Origin: Sulfuricella sp.
GTDB lineage: Bacteria; Pseudomonadota; Gammaproteobacteria; Burkholderiales; Sulfuricellaceae
Assembly: GCA_028713975.1 (NCBI GenBank)
Contig: JAQTNE010000007.1
Coordinates: forward strand, 62,001 to 126,000
DNA length: 64,000 bases
Direction of reading: 5' to 3'
Made by a program: the position numbers and the translations under genes. The notes beneath the pieces were generated by a model. The model searched no databases and had not been told where the DNA came from. It was given only the letters and a program-made list of their open reading frames with translations. Each line of letters begins with the position of its first letter. Position 1 is the first letter of the stretch. This document shows, piece by piece, positions 54,016 to 63,304 of this stretch.

Positions 54016-54094
54016 AACCGCGGAGGACGCGGAGAACGCGGAGGCAACCTTCAAAACAAGCTGTCCCTCTGCGTCCTCCGCGTCCCCTGCGGTT
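54016..54094. repeat. Paired GCGGAGGACGC inverted repeat between ilvH and ilvC
   Basis: Arms AACCGCGGAGGACGCGGAGA plus ACGCGGAGG (54016-54044) and CCTCTGCGTCCTCCGCGTCC plus CCTGCGGTT (54066-54094), spacer 21 bp. It can form a long hairpin inside the ilvBHC transcript. Confidence 0.75.
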
Positions 54095-54100
54095 CAAAAT

Positions 54101-54592
54101 TCAAATTTTCAATATTCTATCACCTCGGCCGATGCCGGATGCGCCGGTGCGCACCGTTTCCAGGATGGCGCCCTTGTCCAGCGCCTCAAGGAAGGCATCC
54201 AGCTTGTGGCCGGGGCCAGTCAGTTCGATGATGTAGGTTTTTTCGGTGACATCCACGATGCGGCCACGGAAAATATCCGACATGCGCTTCATTTCTTCGC
54301 GCAATTCGCCCTCGGCGCGCACTTTCACCAGCATCAGCTCACGCTCAAGGTGGCCGGCCTCGGACAAATCCACCACCTTGACCACGTCGATCAGCTTGTT
54401 GAGCTGCTTGGTGATCTGCTCGATCACGTCATCCGAACCGCGCGTGACGATGGTCATGCGCGACAGGGTTTCGTCTTCGGTCGGCGCCACGGTCAGCGAT
54501 TCGATATTGTAGCCGCGCGCCGAAAACAAACCGGCTACGCGGGACAATGCGCCCGCCTCGTTTTCCATCAACAGGGAAATAATGTGTCTCAT
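54101..54592 (-). CDS. ilvH: Acetolactate synthase small (regulatory) subunit
   Basis: Regulatory subunit that gives valine feedback control. The 163 residues start MRHIISLLMENEAGALSRVA at 54592, and the ACT domain (about 1-75) has GLFSARGYNIESLTVAPTED. The C-terminal domain carries DVTEKTYIIELTGPGHKLDA. The same frame stays open far upstream inside ilvB (to 55258), but only from 54592 does it match the family. It follows ilvB by five bases. Confidence 0.97.
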   Translation of the reverse strand: MRHIISLLMENEAGALSRVAGLFSARGYNIESLTVAPTEDETLSRMTIVTRGSDDVIEQITKQLNKLIDVVKVVDLSEAGHLERELMLVKVRAEGELREEMKRMSDIFRGRIVDVTEKTYIIELTGPGHKLDAFLEALDKGAILETVRTGASGIGRGDRILKI

Positions 54593-54597
54593 GATGC

Positions 54598-56301
54598 TTA
54601 TACCAAAATCATTTCGCTCAATCCCTTGCCTGCCGGGATCATGGGACAGACGTTCTCGGTCCGGTCGGTGATGAAGTTCATGAACACCAGACGCTCCTTC
54701 AACTCGGGACCGAAAGCCTCCTTCAATGCGCCTTCGACATCCTCCGGCTTTTCGATCTTCATGCCGACATGGCCGTAGCTTTCGGCCAGCTTGGCGAAGT
54801 CCGGCAGCGCGTCCATGTAGGATTCGGCATAACGGTTGCCGTAAAAAAATTCCTGCCACTGCCGCACCATACCAAGATAGCGGTTGTTGAGCAGGATGAT
54901 CTTGAGCGGCAGGTTGAACTGCTTGCAGGTGGCCAGTTCCTGGATATTCATTTGGATGCTGCCTTCGCCCGTGATGCAGGCCACGGCTGCATCGGGGTGG
55001 GCGAATTGCACGCCCATCGCCGCCGGCAGACCGAAACCCATGGTGCCGAGACCGCCGGAATTGATCCAGCGGCGCGGTTGGTCGAACTTGTAGTATTGCG
55101 CCGCCCACATCTGGTGCTGGCCAACGTCGGAGGTCACATAAGCCTCGCCGCGCGTCACTTCGTGCATTTTTTCGACCACGTACTGCGGCTTGATCAGATC
55201 GCTGTTGCGGTCGTACTTCATGCAATCGCGCGAACGCCACAGCTCGATCTGCGTCCACCAGGTCTTGAGCGCAGCCGGATCGGGTGTTTCCTTGCTGGCC
55301 AGAATCAGCTTGGTCATCTCCGCCAGCACGTCCTTGACGTTACCGACAATCGGCACGTCGACCTTCACGCGCTTGGCGATAGAGGCGGGATCGATATCGA
55401 TATGAATAATGCGCCGGCCTTCCTGGAAAAAATGCTCGGGGTTGCCGATCACCCGGTCGTCGAAACGGGCGCCGATGGCAATCAGCACGTCGCAGTGCTG
55501 CATCGCCATGTTGGCTTCATAGGTGCCGTGCATGCCGAGCATGCCGGTAAACTGCGGGTCGCTACCCGGATAGCCGCCCAGCCCCATCAAGGTACTGGTG
55601 AGGGGAAAACCCAGCAGGCGCGTAAACCGGGTCAGCTCTTCTGCTGCATTGCTCAGCACCACGCCGCCGCCGGTATAGATCATTGGCCGCTTGGCCTCAA
55701 GAATCATCTGCGCTGCGCGCTTGATCTGCCCGGTATGCCCTTTGATCACAGGGTTGTAAGAGCGCATCGTCACTTTTTTCGGATAGGCGAACTCGGTCTT
55801 GAGTTGCGTCACATCCTTGGGAATATCCACCACCACCGGGCCGGGCCGACCGGTGGACGCGATGTAAAAGGCTTTCTTCAGGGTCTCGGCGATGTCCTTG
55901 ACATCCTTGACCAGGAAATTGTGCTTCACGCAAGGGCGGGTAATCCCCACCATATCCACTTCCTGGAAGGCATCCATGCCGATCACGGCGGTCGGCACCT
56001 GCCCGGAAATCACTACCAGCGGAATCGAATCCATATAAGCGGTGGCAATGCCGGTCACCGCATTGGTCGCGCCCGGCCCGGAAGTCACCAGCGCCACACC
56101 GGTTCGCCCGGTTGCGCGGGCATAACCGTCAGCCGCGTGAACCGCGGCCTGCTCGTGCCTGACCAGGACATGCTTGAATTTGTCCTGTTTGAAAACTTCG
56201 TCGTAGATGTTCAGCACTGCGCCGCCGGGGTAACCGAAAACGAATTCCACCCCTTCTTCCGCCAAACAGCGCACGACAATTTCTGCGCCCGTCAATTCCA
56301 T
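54598..56301 (-). CDS. ilvB: Acetolactate synthase large subunit
   Basis: TPP and FAD enzyme catalysing the first common step of branched-chain amino acid synthesis. The 567-residue protein shows VFGYPGGAVLNIYDEVFK with the catalytic Glu in VRHEQAAVHAADGYARATGR, and TSGPGATNAVTGIATAYMDS. The FAD part has GARFDDRVIGN, and the TPP motif is GEGSIQMNIQELATCKQFNL. It leads the ilvB-ilvH-ilvC unit. No Ile/Val-rich leader peptide was found upstream. Confidence 0.98.
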   Translation of the reverse strand: MELTGAEIVVRCLAEEGVEFVFGYPGGAVLNIYDEVFKQDKFKHVLVRHEQAAVHAADGYARATGRTGVALVTSGPGATNAVTGIATAYMDSIPLVVISGQVPTAVIGMDAFQEVDMVGITRPCVKHNFLVKDVKDIAETLKKAFYIASTGRPGPVVVDIPKDVTQLKTEFAYPKKVTMRSYNPVIKGHTGQIKRAAQMILEAKRPMIYTGGGVVLSNAAEELTRFTRLLGFPLTSTLMGLGGYPGSDPQFTGMLGMHGTYEANMAMQHCDVLIAIGARFDDRVIGNPEHFFQEGRRIIHIDIDPASIAKRVKVDVPIVGNVKDVLAEMTKLILASKETPDPAALKTWWTQIELWRSRDCMKYDRNSDLIKPQYVVEKMHEVTRGEAYVTSDVGQHQMWAAQYYKFDQPRRWINSGGLGTMGFGLPAAMGVQFAHPDAAVACITGEGSIQMNIQELATCKQFNLPLKIILLNNRYLGMVRQWQEFFYGNRYAESYMDALPDFAKLAESYGHVGMKIEKPEDVEGALKEAFGPELKERLVFMNFITDRTENVCPMIPAGKGLSEMILV

Positions 56302-56347
56302 ATAACAGCCTTAAATAATCATTCGGGGGAAACTTTGAACACTAATG

Positions 56348-56359
56348 GTTGACGTCAAC
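56348..56359. promoter_or_regulatory. 12-bp perfect palindrome GTTGACGTCAAC between ilvB and the sigma gene
   Basis: GTTGACGTCAAC is a perfect palindrome 46 bp upstream of ilvB and about 95 bp before the divergent sigma-factor gene. It could be an operator; regulator unknown. Confidence 0.3.
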
Positions 56360-56453
56360 TTGGTCAAGTCTGACATTTTGCCATTAAAGCGCCCAAGCCA
56401 CCAAGTTCAAACTTGCAGAAATCCCTGCTTTTTTTCCTTTATTTGTTTAAGAT

Positions 56454-57053
56454 ATGTTGAATTACGCTAAATCAGGAACCTTTCCACTGGCCACCCACCG
56501 GGAACTTTCAACGTTTCTTGCCGAAGTCGAGCGACGCGCCTACAAACAGGCGCTATTTGCCGTTCGTGACGAACATACCGCGCTGGATATCGTGCAGGAC
56601 GCCATGACCAAGCTTGCGGAGAAATATCCGGACAAGCCCGTCGGAGAATTTCCGATGCTGTTCCAGCGGATACTGCAAAACACGATCCGCGACTATTACC
56701 GGCGCCAGAAAGTGCGCTCGCTGTGGACCACTCCGCTGTCGTCCCTGTTCTCGTCAAACCAGGATGAAGAGTTCGACCCCCTGGAAACTTTGGAAGTGGC
56801 GGATGACTCCAACAAGCACAACCGGCCAGCCGAGACTCTGGAGCGCTCGCAACTTGTTAAATTAATTGAAAAGGCACTGGAAAATTTACCAGCGCGTCAA
56901 CGGGAAGCATTCCTGCTGCGTTATTGGGAGGAACTGGATGTTTCTGAAACCGCTGCCGCGATGGGTTGTTCCGAAGGCAGCGTCAAGACGCATTGCTCTC
57001 GGGCCACCCACGCTGTGGCGGCCTTCTTGAAGTCGAAGGGAATTGAGCCATGA
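56454..57053 (+). CDS. ECF-like RNA polymerase sigma factor
   Basis: A 199-residue sigma-70 family protein. Region 2 is AYKQALFAVRDEHTALDIVQ DAMTKLAEKY with FPMLFQRILQNTIRDYYRRQ, and region 4 is LENLPARQREAFLLRYWEEL DVSETAAAMGCSEGSVKTHC. Region 3 is missing, as in ECF factors. The linker is longer than usual (about 45 residues). It overlaps the DUF3619 gene by ATGA; DUF3106 and RDD genes follow. This four-gene set is conserved in betaproteobacteria, and a membrane partner is expected to control the sigma factor. Confidence 0.88.
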   Translation: MLNYAKSGTFPLATHRELSTFLAEVERRAYKQALFAVRDEHTALDIVQDAMTKLAEKYPDKPVGEFPMLFQRILQNTIRDYYRRQKVRSLWTTPLSSLFSSNQDEEFDPLETLEVADDSNKHNRPAETLERSQLVKLIEKALENLPARQREAFLLRYWEELDVSETAAAMGCSEGSVKTHCSRATHAVAAFLKSKGIEP

Positions 57054-57436
57054 ATGAACACGATCTGGCAAAAAAAATTATCGCACATCTCGATTACGGC
57101 ACGTCCGATCTCGACAGCCGCTTGCAATACCGCCTTCAGGCGGCGCGGCGGCACGCCTTGGAAGCCCATGCCAAACCTCATCACAGTTTCAGCCTGGCAT
57201 GGGCTCACGGCGGCGGTAGCAGCGGCGGCCACCACCGCGCCCATACGCCATTCCGTGCCTGGGTGCCGTTGATGGTGCTGGTATTGGGGCTGCTGTTCGT
57301 CACCTACTGGCAGACAACCCAGCAGATGAATGACGTATCGGAAATCGATGCCCATCTGCTGGCTCAGGATTTGCCTATCCACGTTTTTGTTGATAATGGA
57401 TTCGATGTATGGCTAGAAAGCTCGTCGCAGGAGTAG
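57050..57436 (+). CDS. DUF3619 single-pass membrane protein, possible anti-sigma partner
   Basis: A 128-residue protein with a cytoplasmic N-terminal domain (KKIIAHLDYGTSDLDSRLQY RLQAARRHALEAH), a His/Gly-rich linker, one membrane helix (WVPLMVLVLGLLFVTYW) and a periplasmic tail (VSEIDAHLLAQDLPIHVFVD). It is translationally coupled to the sigma gene. That coupling and topology suggest an anti-sigma role, but no zinc anti-sigma motif is seen. Its end overlaps the next gene by 28 bp. Confidence 0.75.
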   Translation: MNEHDLAKKIIAHLDYGTSDLDSRLQYRLQAARRHALEAHAKPHHSFSLAWAHGGGSSGGHHRAHTPFRAWVPLMVLVLGLLFVTYWQTTQQMNDVSEIDAHLLAQDLPIHVFVDNGFDVWLESSSQE

Positions 57437-57951
57437 CGCTCGCCCTTGGCCTTCTGGCTCAGGGTGTAGCGACCGCGGCACCGGAAGCCCGGCAGCCCCA
57501 GTGGGTCGAACTCACGTATCAACAAAAACAGATACTTGCCCCTGTTTTCGATGAATGGGACAAGATGTCGGCGATTCAGCGCAAAAGGTTGCTTGGCGTA
57601 GCCAAGCGCTATCCCGGCATGAAGCCGGCCGAGCAGCAACGCGTCCAGAAAAGACTCAAGGATTGGAGCTCGCTGACCCCGGAAGAACGTGCGCTGGCCC
57701 GCCAGAAATACGAAAAATTAAAGGCATTGTCGCCTGAAAAGCGGCAGGAAATCCGCAAAAAATGGCTGGAATACCAACAACTGCCGGAGGAGAAAAAAGA
57801 ACAGTTCCGACGCCGCAAAGCGGCATCTACCAAAATCAAGCCCCCCGTGGTTCCAGAGCCGCCCAAACCGACCCAGGAAGAAGCGCCAAAGAGTGAGCCT
57901 GTGCCAGTCATCCAGCCCAGCACAGAAACCGCAAAACCCGCAGCGGATTGA
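57409..57951 (+). CDS. DUF3106 periplasmic protein
   Basis: A 180-residue secreted protein with signal peptide MARKLVAGVALALGLLAQGV. Its central part has the DUF3106 repeats LTYQQKQILAPVFDEWDKMS, LTPEERALARQKYEKLKALS and PEKRQEIRKKWLEYQQLPEE. This helical, charged part resembles metal- or stress-sensing periplasmic proteins of the CpxP/ZraP kind. The C-terminus is proline-rich (PPVVPEPPKPTQEEAPKSEP). Likely a periplasmic sensor or chaperone linked to the upstream sigma factor. Confidence 0.8.
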   Translation: MARKLVAGVALALGLLAQGVATAAPEARQPQWVELTYQQKQILAPVFDEWDKMSAIQRKRLLGVAKRYPGMKPAEQQRVQKRLKDWSSLTPEERALARQKYEKLKALSPEKRQEIRKKWLEYQQLPEEKKEQFRRRKAASTKIKPPVVPEPPKPTQEEAPKSEPVPVIQPSTETAKPAAD

Positions 57952-58397
57952 CTGCGTCTAATTACCTCCCTGCCGTTATGCCAGACCGCGCCGAAATCCC
58001 CGGCATTTCCCGCCGCCTTGCCAGCATGCTTTACGAAGTATTGCTGCTGGCCGCAGTGCTGTTCATTGCGAGCGCAATCTTTACCGCCGCCTTCCACCCG
58101 CCGCTGCCACCGCCTCTCCGGATCATTTTCCAGCTTTACCTGCTACTGGTGATGGCAACCTACTTCATCGGCTACTGGCTACACGGCGGACAGACTCTAC
58201 CTATGAAAACATGGGGTCTGCGCCTGGTGAGCGCAGACGGCCAGCCGATCCGGCTGAAACAGGCATGTCTGCGATTCGCTTATGCCTTGATTGGTATTCC
58301 ACTCGGTTTTGGCATTCTGTGGGCGCTGTTCGACGGTGAACGCCGGTTCTGGCATGACTTTATGGCGAAAACAAAAGTAATACGGGTTAAAAAGTAA
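57948..58397 (+). CDS. RDD-family membrane protein
   Basis: A 149-residue protein with three to four hydrophobic helices and the RDD signature (RRLASMLYEVLLLAAVLFIA and the R-D-like GERRFWHDFMAKTKVIRV end). HGGQTLPMKTWGLRLVSADG is typical of the family. The first codon may be a TTG overlapping the previous stop, or the ATG at 57978 (MPDRAEIPGI), which starts nearer the signature. The function of RDD proteins is mostly unknown; some transport ions. Confidence 0.8.
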   Translation: MTASNYLPAVMPDRAEIPGISRRLASMLYEVLLLAAVLFIASAIFTAAFHPPLPPPLRIIFQLYLLLVMATYFIGYWLHGGQTLPMKTWGLRLVSADGQPIRLKQACLRFAYALIGIPLGFGILWALFDGERRFWHDFMAKTKVIRVKK

Positions 58398-58434
58398 GAA
58401 TCGAAATTTCTTGCAGCGCTTTTGCCTTTACGCC

Positions 58435-59508
58435 TCACCGTCTTTCCACTCGCCACATCATCACCATCGCCGCGCCGAGAAAAAACAACATCGGAAAAAT
58501 GGCGCTGAACATCGGCGGCCAATCGCTTAATAACCCAAGATGCGCAAACAGCCGGTTCAGCAGATGAAAAGTCAGGCCCAGCATGATGCCGGCAAATATT
58601 TTTGCGCTCACGCCGCCGGAACGCCCTTGATAATAGGCAAAAGGCAGTGCCAGCATGACCATCACCAGAACCGCGAAAGGATAGGCCAGCTTCGACCACA
58701 AGGCGATCTCGTAGCGCGTGGTTTTCTGCTTGTTATCGCGCAGATGCTCGACATAAAAATAAAGGTTCCAGGCGGACATCTGCTCCGGCACGACCAGCAG
58801 CACATTGAGAATATCCGGGGTCAGCACTGAGAACCAGTTGGCCTGGGGTAGCGTGCTGACGATTGTTCTGCCTGGCTCGAACCGGGTCTGCGCCACGTCC
58901 GTCAAGCGCCAGCGGTTCTCGGCCACATGCTCGCCATGTTTGGCATAGCTGATGGTACGCAAGCGGAAATCGGGGTCGAATTCATAAATCTTTACGCCTT
59001 GCATGGTGGCGTCCGGCAACACCTCTTCGATATTGACGAAATTTCCCGCATCTTTCACCCACAGCCCGGAGCGAAATTCCTGCGCCACCACCGAACTGGT
59101 GGCCTTCAGCCGCAACTGTTGCGCCGCGCGCTCACTGGGTGGGGCAATGAATTCACCGAAGATGAATGTCAACACCACGAACAGCAGTCCGGCTTTTGCC
59201 AGCGACCATGCGATACGCGGCGAGGACAGCCCCGACACGCGCATCACGGTAAACTCGGAATGGGCAGTCAATTGCGCCAGGGCGAACAGGGTCCCGATCA
59301 GGGCGGCGATAGGAAACAGCTCATAAATATGGCCCGGCAGAGAAAGCAGCACATAGCCGAGAATACTCATCAAGCGATAATTGCCCTTGCCAAGGTCGCC
59401 CAGCTCATGAATCAGGTCAAAAAAGGCAAACAGCATGAGCAGCGCCGAAAATACCAGCAGCGTCGCCGAATACATTTCATGCGCCAGGTAGCGATTGAGG
59501 ATTTTCAT
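58435..59508 (-). CDS. lptG: LPS export permease LptG
   Basis: Inner-membrane permease of the LptBFG ABC transporter that extracts LPS. The 357-residue protein starts MKILNRYLAHEMYSATLLVF and has six helices in the usual three plus three layout with a periplasmic domain between. VMRVSGLSSPRIAWSLAKAG and PFAYYQGRSGGVSAKIFAGI are family signatures. The start at 59508 overlaps the lptF stop by ATGA. A longer frame to 59631 is rejected because it lies within lptF. Confidence 0.96.
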   Translation of the reverse strand: MKILNRYLAHEMYSATLLVFSALLMLFAFFDLIHELGDLGKGNYRLMSILGYVLLSLPGHIYELFPIAALIGTLFALAQLTAHSEFTVMRVSGLSSPRIAWSLAKAGLLFVVLTFIFGEFIAPPSERAAQQLRLKATSSVVAQEFRSGLWVKDAGNFVNIEEVLPDATMQGVKIYEFDPDFRLRTISYAKHGEHVAENRWRLTDVAQTRFEPGRTIVSTLPQANWFSVLTPDILNVLLVVPEQMSAWNLYFYVEHLRDNKQKTTRYEIALWSKLAYPFAVLVMVMLALPFAYYQGRSGGVSAKIFAGIMLGLTFHLLNRLFAHLGLLSDWPPMFSAIFPMLFFLGAAMVMMWRVERR

Positions 59509-60623
59509 GAGCGCGCCCCTCGCCGCCACGGAACCCCGCTCCTGAACCAGGACAGATAGAATGGCGTCAGCACGAGGCGGCGATAAAACAGGAACAGCAT
59601 AACCGCCGCCATCACGCCATGCACCAGCCACATCCCGATATATAAGGGCAATTTATCCTGCGCCACCCATGCCTGGCTAATACTGATGAAATTGCTGTAG
59701 ATCATGTACAGCAGCACCGCCATAATCAGGTTGAGTGAGCGCCCTGCACGCGGATTGACGAAGCTTAACGGGATCGCCATCAAGGCCAGCACGAAGGCGC
59801 TGAGAGGCAGCCCCACACGCCACAGCAGTTCGCCCATATTGGCGGACGAACGGTCTTGCAGCAGCATCAGCGTGGACAAGGATTTCTGGGTCAGCGCACT
59901 CAGGCTTGCCTCGAAAGCGTAAATTCGGATGGCGTAGCGCTCGAAGGCCATGACCTTGTAATCCGGCATGCCCGGTGTGCCCTCATAGCGCCGGCCATTG
60001 AGCAGCATCAGGTAGCGATCGCCATTCGGGGAAACCGTCTGGTAGCCGTGCCGTGCCACCAGAATGCCGAGCTTCTGGTGCTGGATTGATCGCATAAAAA
60101 TATTGCTTACCGTGTTTCCCGCGTCGGCAAAACTTTCCACGAAGTAGACCCGTTCAACATGCTTGGATTCCTTGAACACGCCGGGCGCCACCGAGGACAT
60201 ATCATCGCGGCTATCCATCTGCTGCCGGTACTCGTCGCTTTTTCTCAGCGCCCACGGCGAGATAACCAGACTCAAAACTGCGATAGCAAACACCGCCGGT
60301 ACAGCAAAAGCAACCACCGGGCGCACCCATGCCGTAACGCTCAGCCCGGCGGTAAACCACACCACCATTTCGCTGTCGCGGTAGCAGCGGGTCAGCGTCA
60401 TCAACACGGCGATAAACACCGTCAAGGACAGCAACACCGGTAAATAGCCGATAATGCTGAAGCCGAGAAAGGCGGCCACCGCCTCATTGGCCAGAGCGCC
60501 GCTGGCCGCCTGCCCGAGGAAACGGATCAGCATCGTGGTCAGGGTGATCATCAATAGCACCGAGAAAACCAGCAAGGCATTGTTGGCCATCTCGCGCAGC
60601 AGGGAACGGCGGAAAATCAGCAT
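59505..60623 (-). CDS. lptF: LPS export permease LptF
   Basis: Partner of LptG in the LPS export complex. The 372 residues start MLIFRRSLLREMANNALLVF. The protein has six membrane helices and a periplasmic beta-jellyroll between helices 3 and 4 (VERVYFVESFADAGNTVSNI). The conserved coupling region MVVWFTAGLSVTAWVRPVVA is present. It is divergent from pepA with a 109-bp gap, an arrangement widespread in proteobacteria. Confidence 0.96.
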   Translation of the reverse strand: MLIFRRSLLREMANNALLVFSVLLMITLTTMLIRFLGQAASGALANEAVAAFLGFSIIGYLPVLLSLTVFIAVLMTLTRCYRDSEMVVWFTAGLSVTAWVRPVVAFAVPAVFAIAVLSLVISPWALRKSDEYRQQMDSRDDMSSVAPGVFKESKHVERVYFVESFADAGNTVSNIFMRSIQHQKLGILVARHGYQTVSPNGDRYLMLLNGRRYEGTPGMPDYKVMAFERYAIRIYAFEASLSALTQKSLSTLMLLQDRSSANMGELLWRVGLPLSAFVLALMAIPLSFVNPRAGRSLNLIMAVLLYMIYSNFISISQAWVAQDKLPLYIGMWLVHGVMAAVMLFLFYRRLVLTPFYLSWFRSGVPWRRGARS

Positions 60624-60732
60624 TCGAGGTTTTCTTTGACTTTTAAGTGGCAGTCTGCCGATAATTGCCGGAGATCAAATTTCATGAAGAAAGCTCGGCA
60701 CACGAGAATCAAGAAAATTTAAGGAGTAAAAG

Positions 60733-62223
60733 TTGGAATTTAGCATAAAAAGCAGTATCCCGGAAAAACAGCGTTCCGCCTGCATCGTGGTCGGCGTGTT
60801 CGAATCGCGCAAACTCTCCCCGGCTGGCGAATCAATCGACCAGATTTCCGGCCACGCCCTGCGCGACATTATCCGCCGCGGCGACATGGACGGAAAATCC
60901 GGCACCACCTTGTTGCTGCATAACCTCCCCAACACCCCAAGTGAGCGCGTACTGCTGGTGGGGCTGGGCAAGGAGCGCGAATTCAAGGACAAGGAATACC
61001 GCGATGCCGTGCGTGTCGCAATCAAAACCCTGGGCGATACCGGCTCGATTGAAGCTTCGATTTTCCTTACCGAACTCCCGGTCAAACACCGCGACACGGC
61101 ATGGAAAATCGAACAGACCGTGCTGGTTGCAATGGAAAGCGTCTATCGTTTTGACCGCCTGAAAAGCCAGCAGGAAGAAACCCGACGCCCACTGCGCCGG
61201 ATCATCCTCAACGTGCCGCGCAGCGAACTCGCCATCGGCGAACAGGCCGCCGCGCACGGGCAGGCGATTGCCGCAGGCATGAACCTCGCCAAGGATCTCG
61301 GCAACTTGCCCGGCAACATCTGCACTCCAACCTACCTCGCCCAGCAGGCGCAGGAACTGGCCAAAACCCACAAACTCAAGCTGGAAGTGCTGGAGCAGAA
61401 AGACATGGAAGCCCTCAAAATGGGCTCACTGCTTTCAGTCGCGCGCGGCAGCCGCCAGCCGGCCAAGCTGATCGTGCTGCAATACCAGGGAGGCGGCAAG
61501 AAGCAGAAACCGCTGGTTCTGGTCGGCAAGGGCATCACGTTCGATTCCGGCGGCATCTCTCTCAAGCCCGGTGCCGAGATGGACGAAATGAAGTACGACA
61601 TGTGCGGCGCCGCCAGCGTGCTCGGCACTTTCCAAGCGGTGGCGCAACTCAAGCTGCCGATCAATCTGGTGGGCATTATCCCGTCCTGCGAAAATCTGCC
61701 GGACGGCAATGCCAGCAAGCCCGGCGACGTCGTCACCAGCATGTCCGGACAAACCATCGAAATCCTCAATACCGATGCCGAAGGCCGCCTGATCCTGTGC
61801 GACGCGCTCACCTATGCCGAACGTTTCGAGCCGGCAGCGGTCGTGGATATTGCCACCCTCACCGGCGCCTGCGTCATCGCTCTGGGCGGCCAGGCCTCCG
61901 GCCTGCTCAGCAACCACGACGCCCTTGCCCGCGAATTGCTGCAAGCCGGCGAATACACCGGCGACCGGGCCTGGCAATTGCCGCTGTGGGATGAGTATCA
62001 GGAACAGCTGAAGAGCAATTTCGCCGACATGGCTAATATCGGCGGGCGTCAGGCCGGCACGATTACCGCCGCCTGCTTCCTGTCGCGTTTCGCCAAGAAA
62101 TACGACTGGGCGCATCTGGATATCGCCGGCACCGCATGGAAATCCGGCAAGGAAAAAGGTTCGACCGGAAGACCGGTACCGCTGCTGGTGCATTTTCTGG
62201 TTGATAAATGCAAAGCGGGCTGA
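60733..62223 (+). CDS. pepA: Cytosol (leucyl) aminopeptidase PepA
   Basis: Zinc or manganese hexameric aminopeptidase that can also bind DNA at cer-type sites. The 496-residue protein has metal ligands in [20 protein letters not shown], then [16 protein letters not shown] and the catalytic motif [20 protein letters not shown]. The start is TTG with a good AAGGAG SD at 60721. The N-terminal domain (about 1-165) is full. The gene is divergent from lptF. Confidence 0.96.
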   Translation: MEFSIKSSIPEKQRSACIVVGVFESRKLSPAGESIDQISGHALRDIIRRGDMDGKSGTTLLLHNLPNTPSERVLLVGLGKEREFKDKEYRDAVRVAIKTLGDTGSIEASIFLTELPVKHRDTAWKIEQTVLVAMESVYRFDRLKSQQEETRRPLRRIILNVPRSELAIGEQAAAHGQAIAAGMNLAKDLGNLPGNICTPTYLAQQAQELAKTHKLKLEVLEQKDMEALKMGSLLSVARGSRQPAKLIVLQYQGGGKKQKPLVLVGKGITFDSGGISLKPGAEMDEMKYDMCGAASVLGTFQAVAQLKLPINLVGIIPSCENLPDGNASKPGDVVTSMSGQTIEILNTDAEGRLILCDALTYAERFEPAAVVDIATLTGACVIALGGQASGLLSNHDALARELLQAGEYTGDRAWQLPLWDEYQEQLKSNFADMANIGGRQAGTITAACFLSRFAKKYDWAHLDIAGTAWKSGKEKGSTGRPVPLLVHFLVDKCKAG

Positions 62224-62232
62224 TCACGCAAT

Positions 62233-62330
62233 TCCCCTCTCCCCAACCCTCTCCCTGCACCCGCAAGGAGTGTCCCCGCCGGGTTCCCGCTGCTGCGCAG
62301 CGACCACGGCGAGACGGGAGAGGGGGCAAT
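62233..62330. repeat. CCCCTCTCCCC...GGGAGAGGGG inverted repeat after pepA
   Basis: CCCCTCTCCCCAACCCTCTC at the left and GAGACGGGAGAGGGGGCAA at the right form a long imperfect hairpin with internal GC-rich arms. It belongs to the G-rich family of 4562, 16507 and 52141. Confidence 0.55.
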
Positions 62331-62352
62331 GGTGAAAAGCGCTTGTTTTAAT

Positions 62353-62781
62353 ATGACCCAAATCGACTTCTACACTCACGCCGCCGATAAATACCAGACC
62401 GCTTGCCGGCTCTGCGCCAAGGCATTGGAGCAGGGCCGGCGTGTCATGGTGTATACGCCCGACGCGGAAACCACGGATCAAATGCTCAAGCGGCTGTGGA
62501 GTGCGCCGGCCATCAGCTTCATCCCCCATTGCCGCACTTCGGACAAGCTTTCTCCCGTCACCCCGGTAATTGTCGACCATCTCGCCGAACCGCTGGCACA
62601 CGACGATATCCTGCTCAGCCTGTGCAACGAACAGCCCCTGTTCTTCAGCCGCTTCCACCGTCTGATCGAAATCGTCAGCGAAGAAGAAAACGACCGTGTC
62701 GCAGCACGCGAACGCTTTCGGTTCTATCGTGACCGGGGCTATGAAATCAAATCCCACGATATTGGCAAAAAGGCCGGTTAA
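62353..62781 (+). CDS. holC: DNA polymerase III chi subunit
   Basis: Component of the clamp-loader complex that contacts SSB on the lagging strand. The start at 62353 gives MTQIDFYTHAADKYQTACRL and 142 residues, the family length. ALEQGRRVMVYTPDAETTDQ and SPVTPVIVDHLAEPLAHDDI are characteristic. A longer frame from 62329 has eight extra residues without support. It follows pepA in the usual proteobacterial order; valS, its common neighbour, is not seen. Confidence 0.94.
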   Translation: MTQIDFYTHAADKYQTACRLCAKALEQGRRVMVYTPDAETTDQMLKRLWSAPAISFIPHCRTSDKLSPVTPVIVDHLAEPLAHDDILLSLCNEQPLFFSRFHRLIEIVSEEENDRVAARERFRFYRDRGYEIKSHDIGKKAG

Positions 62782-63291
62782 ATGAATTCCGTCAACGGCG
62801 AACCGGACGTGCTCGGAAAGGTAGATGCCCTGTTGACCCGGCATCGTACCGGCGCTCCCTCGTCGCAAGAGCCTGCGGAAGCAGGACAGCAGGCAGCCCG
62901 CGCAACGATCCCGGTGCTGTCTGAAGTCGTCGCCGAGCCCAGCACGATCCCGCTGCTGACCGACGCGTTACCCCCCGTAAAAACCGGCAAATCCGAAGCG
63001 GACATCGACGAAGAAACCATCCCGCCTGTCGAACCCGTGCCAACCGATCATGCCGATGGAGAAACACCGGCCACGAACCTCTCGCTGGATGAAGAAGCCC
63101 TGTGCCGGGCAGAAGAATTCTTGGTTCGTGAACTGGAAGATCGCATCGCGATAGAATTTGCCGCCACGCTGGATCGCGCCTTGGCCGAGCTGCTCGACAA
63201 TTCGCGCGAACACATCCGGCATGCCGTGCGCGAGGCACTCGAAAGCCACCTCAAAAAACATGCCGGCGATACTTCTTCCGACAAAACGTAG
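62782..63291 (+). CDS. Hypothetical acidic protein downstream of holC
   Basis: A 169-residue protein with a long low-complexity N-terminal part rich in Ala, Pro and acidic residues (about 1-105). A helical C-terminal region follows (EEALCRAEEFLVRELEDRIA and AELLDNSREHIRHAVREALE). It starts directly after the holC stop. The amphipathic C-terminus may mediate oligomerisation or binding. No family recognised; similar proteins appear after holC in betaproteobacteria. Confidence 0.7.
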   Translation: MNSVNGEPDVLGKVDALLTRHRTGAPSSQEPAEAGQQAARATIPVLSEVVAEPSTIPLLTDALPPVKTGKSEADIDEETIPPVEPVPTDHADGETPATNLSLDEEALCRAEEFLVRELEDRIAIEFAATLDRALAELLDNSREHIRHAVREALESHLKKHAGDTSSDKT

Positions 63292-63304
63292 AAGCGGAAA
63301 GCGG

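Noticed and set aside
54593-55258. Upstream extension of ilvH into a 385-codon frame
   Set aside because: This part is an out-of-frame reading of ilvB; family homology starts only at 54592.
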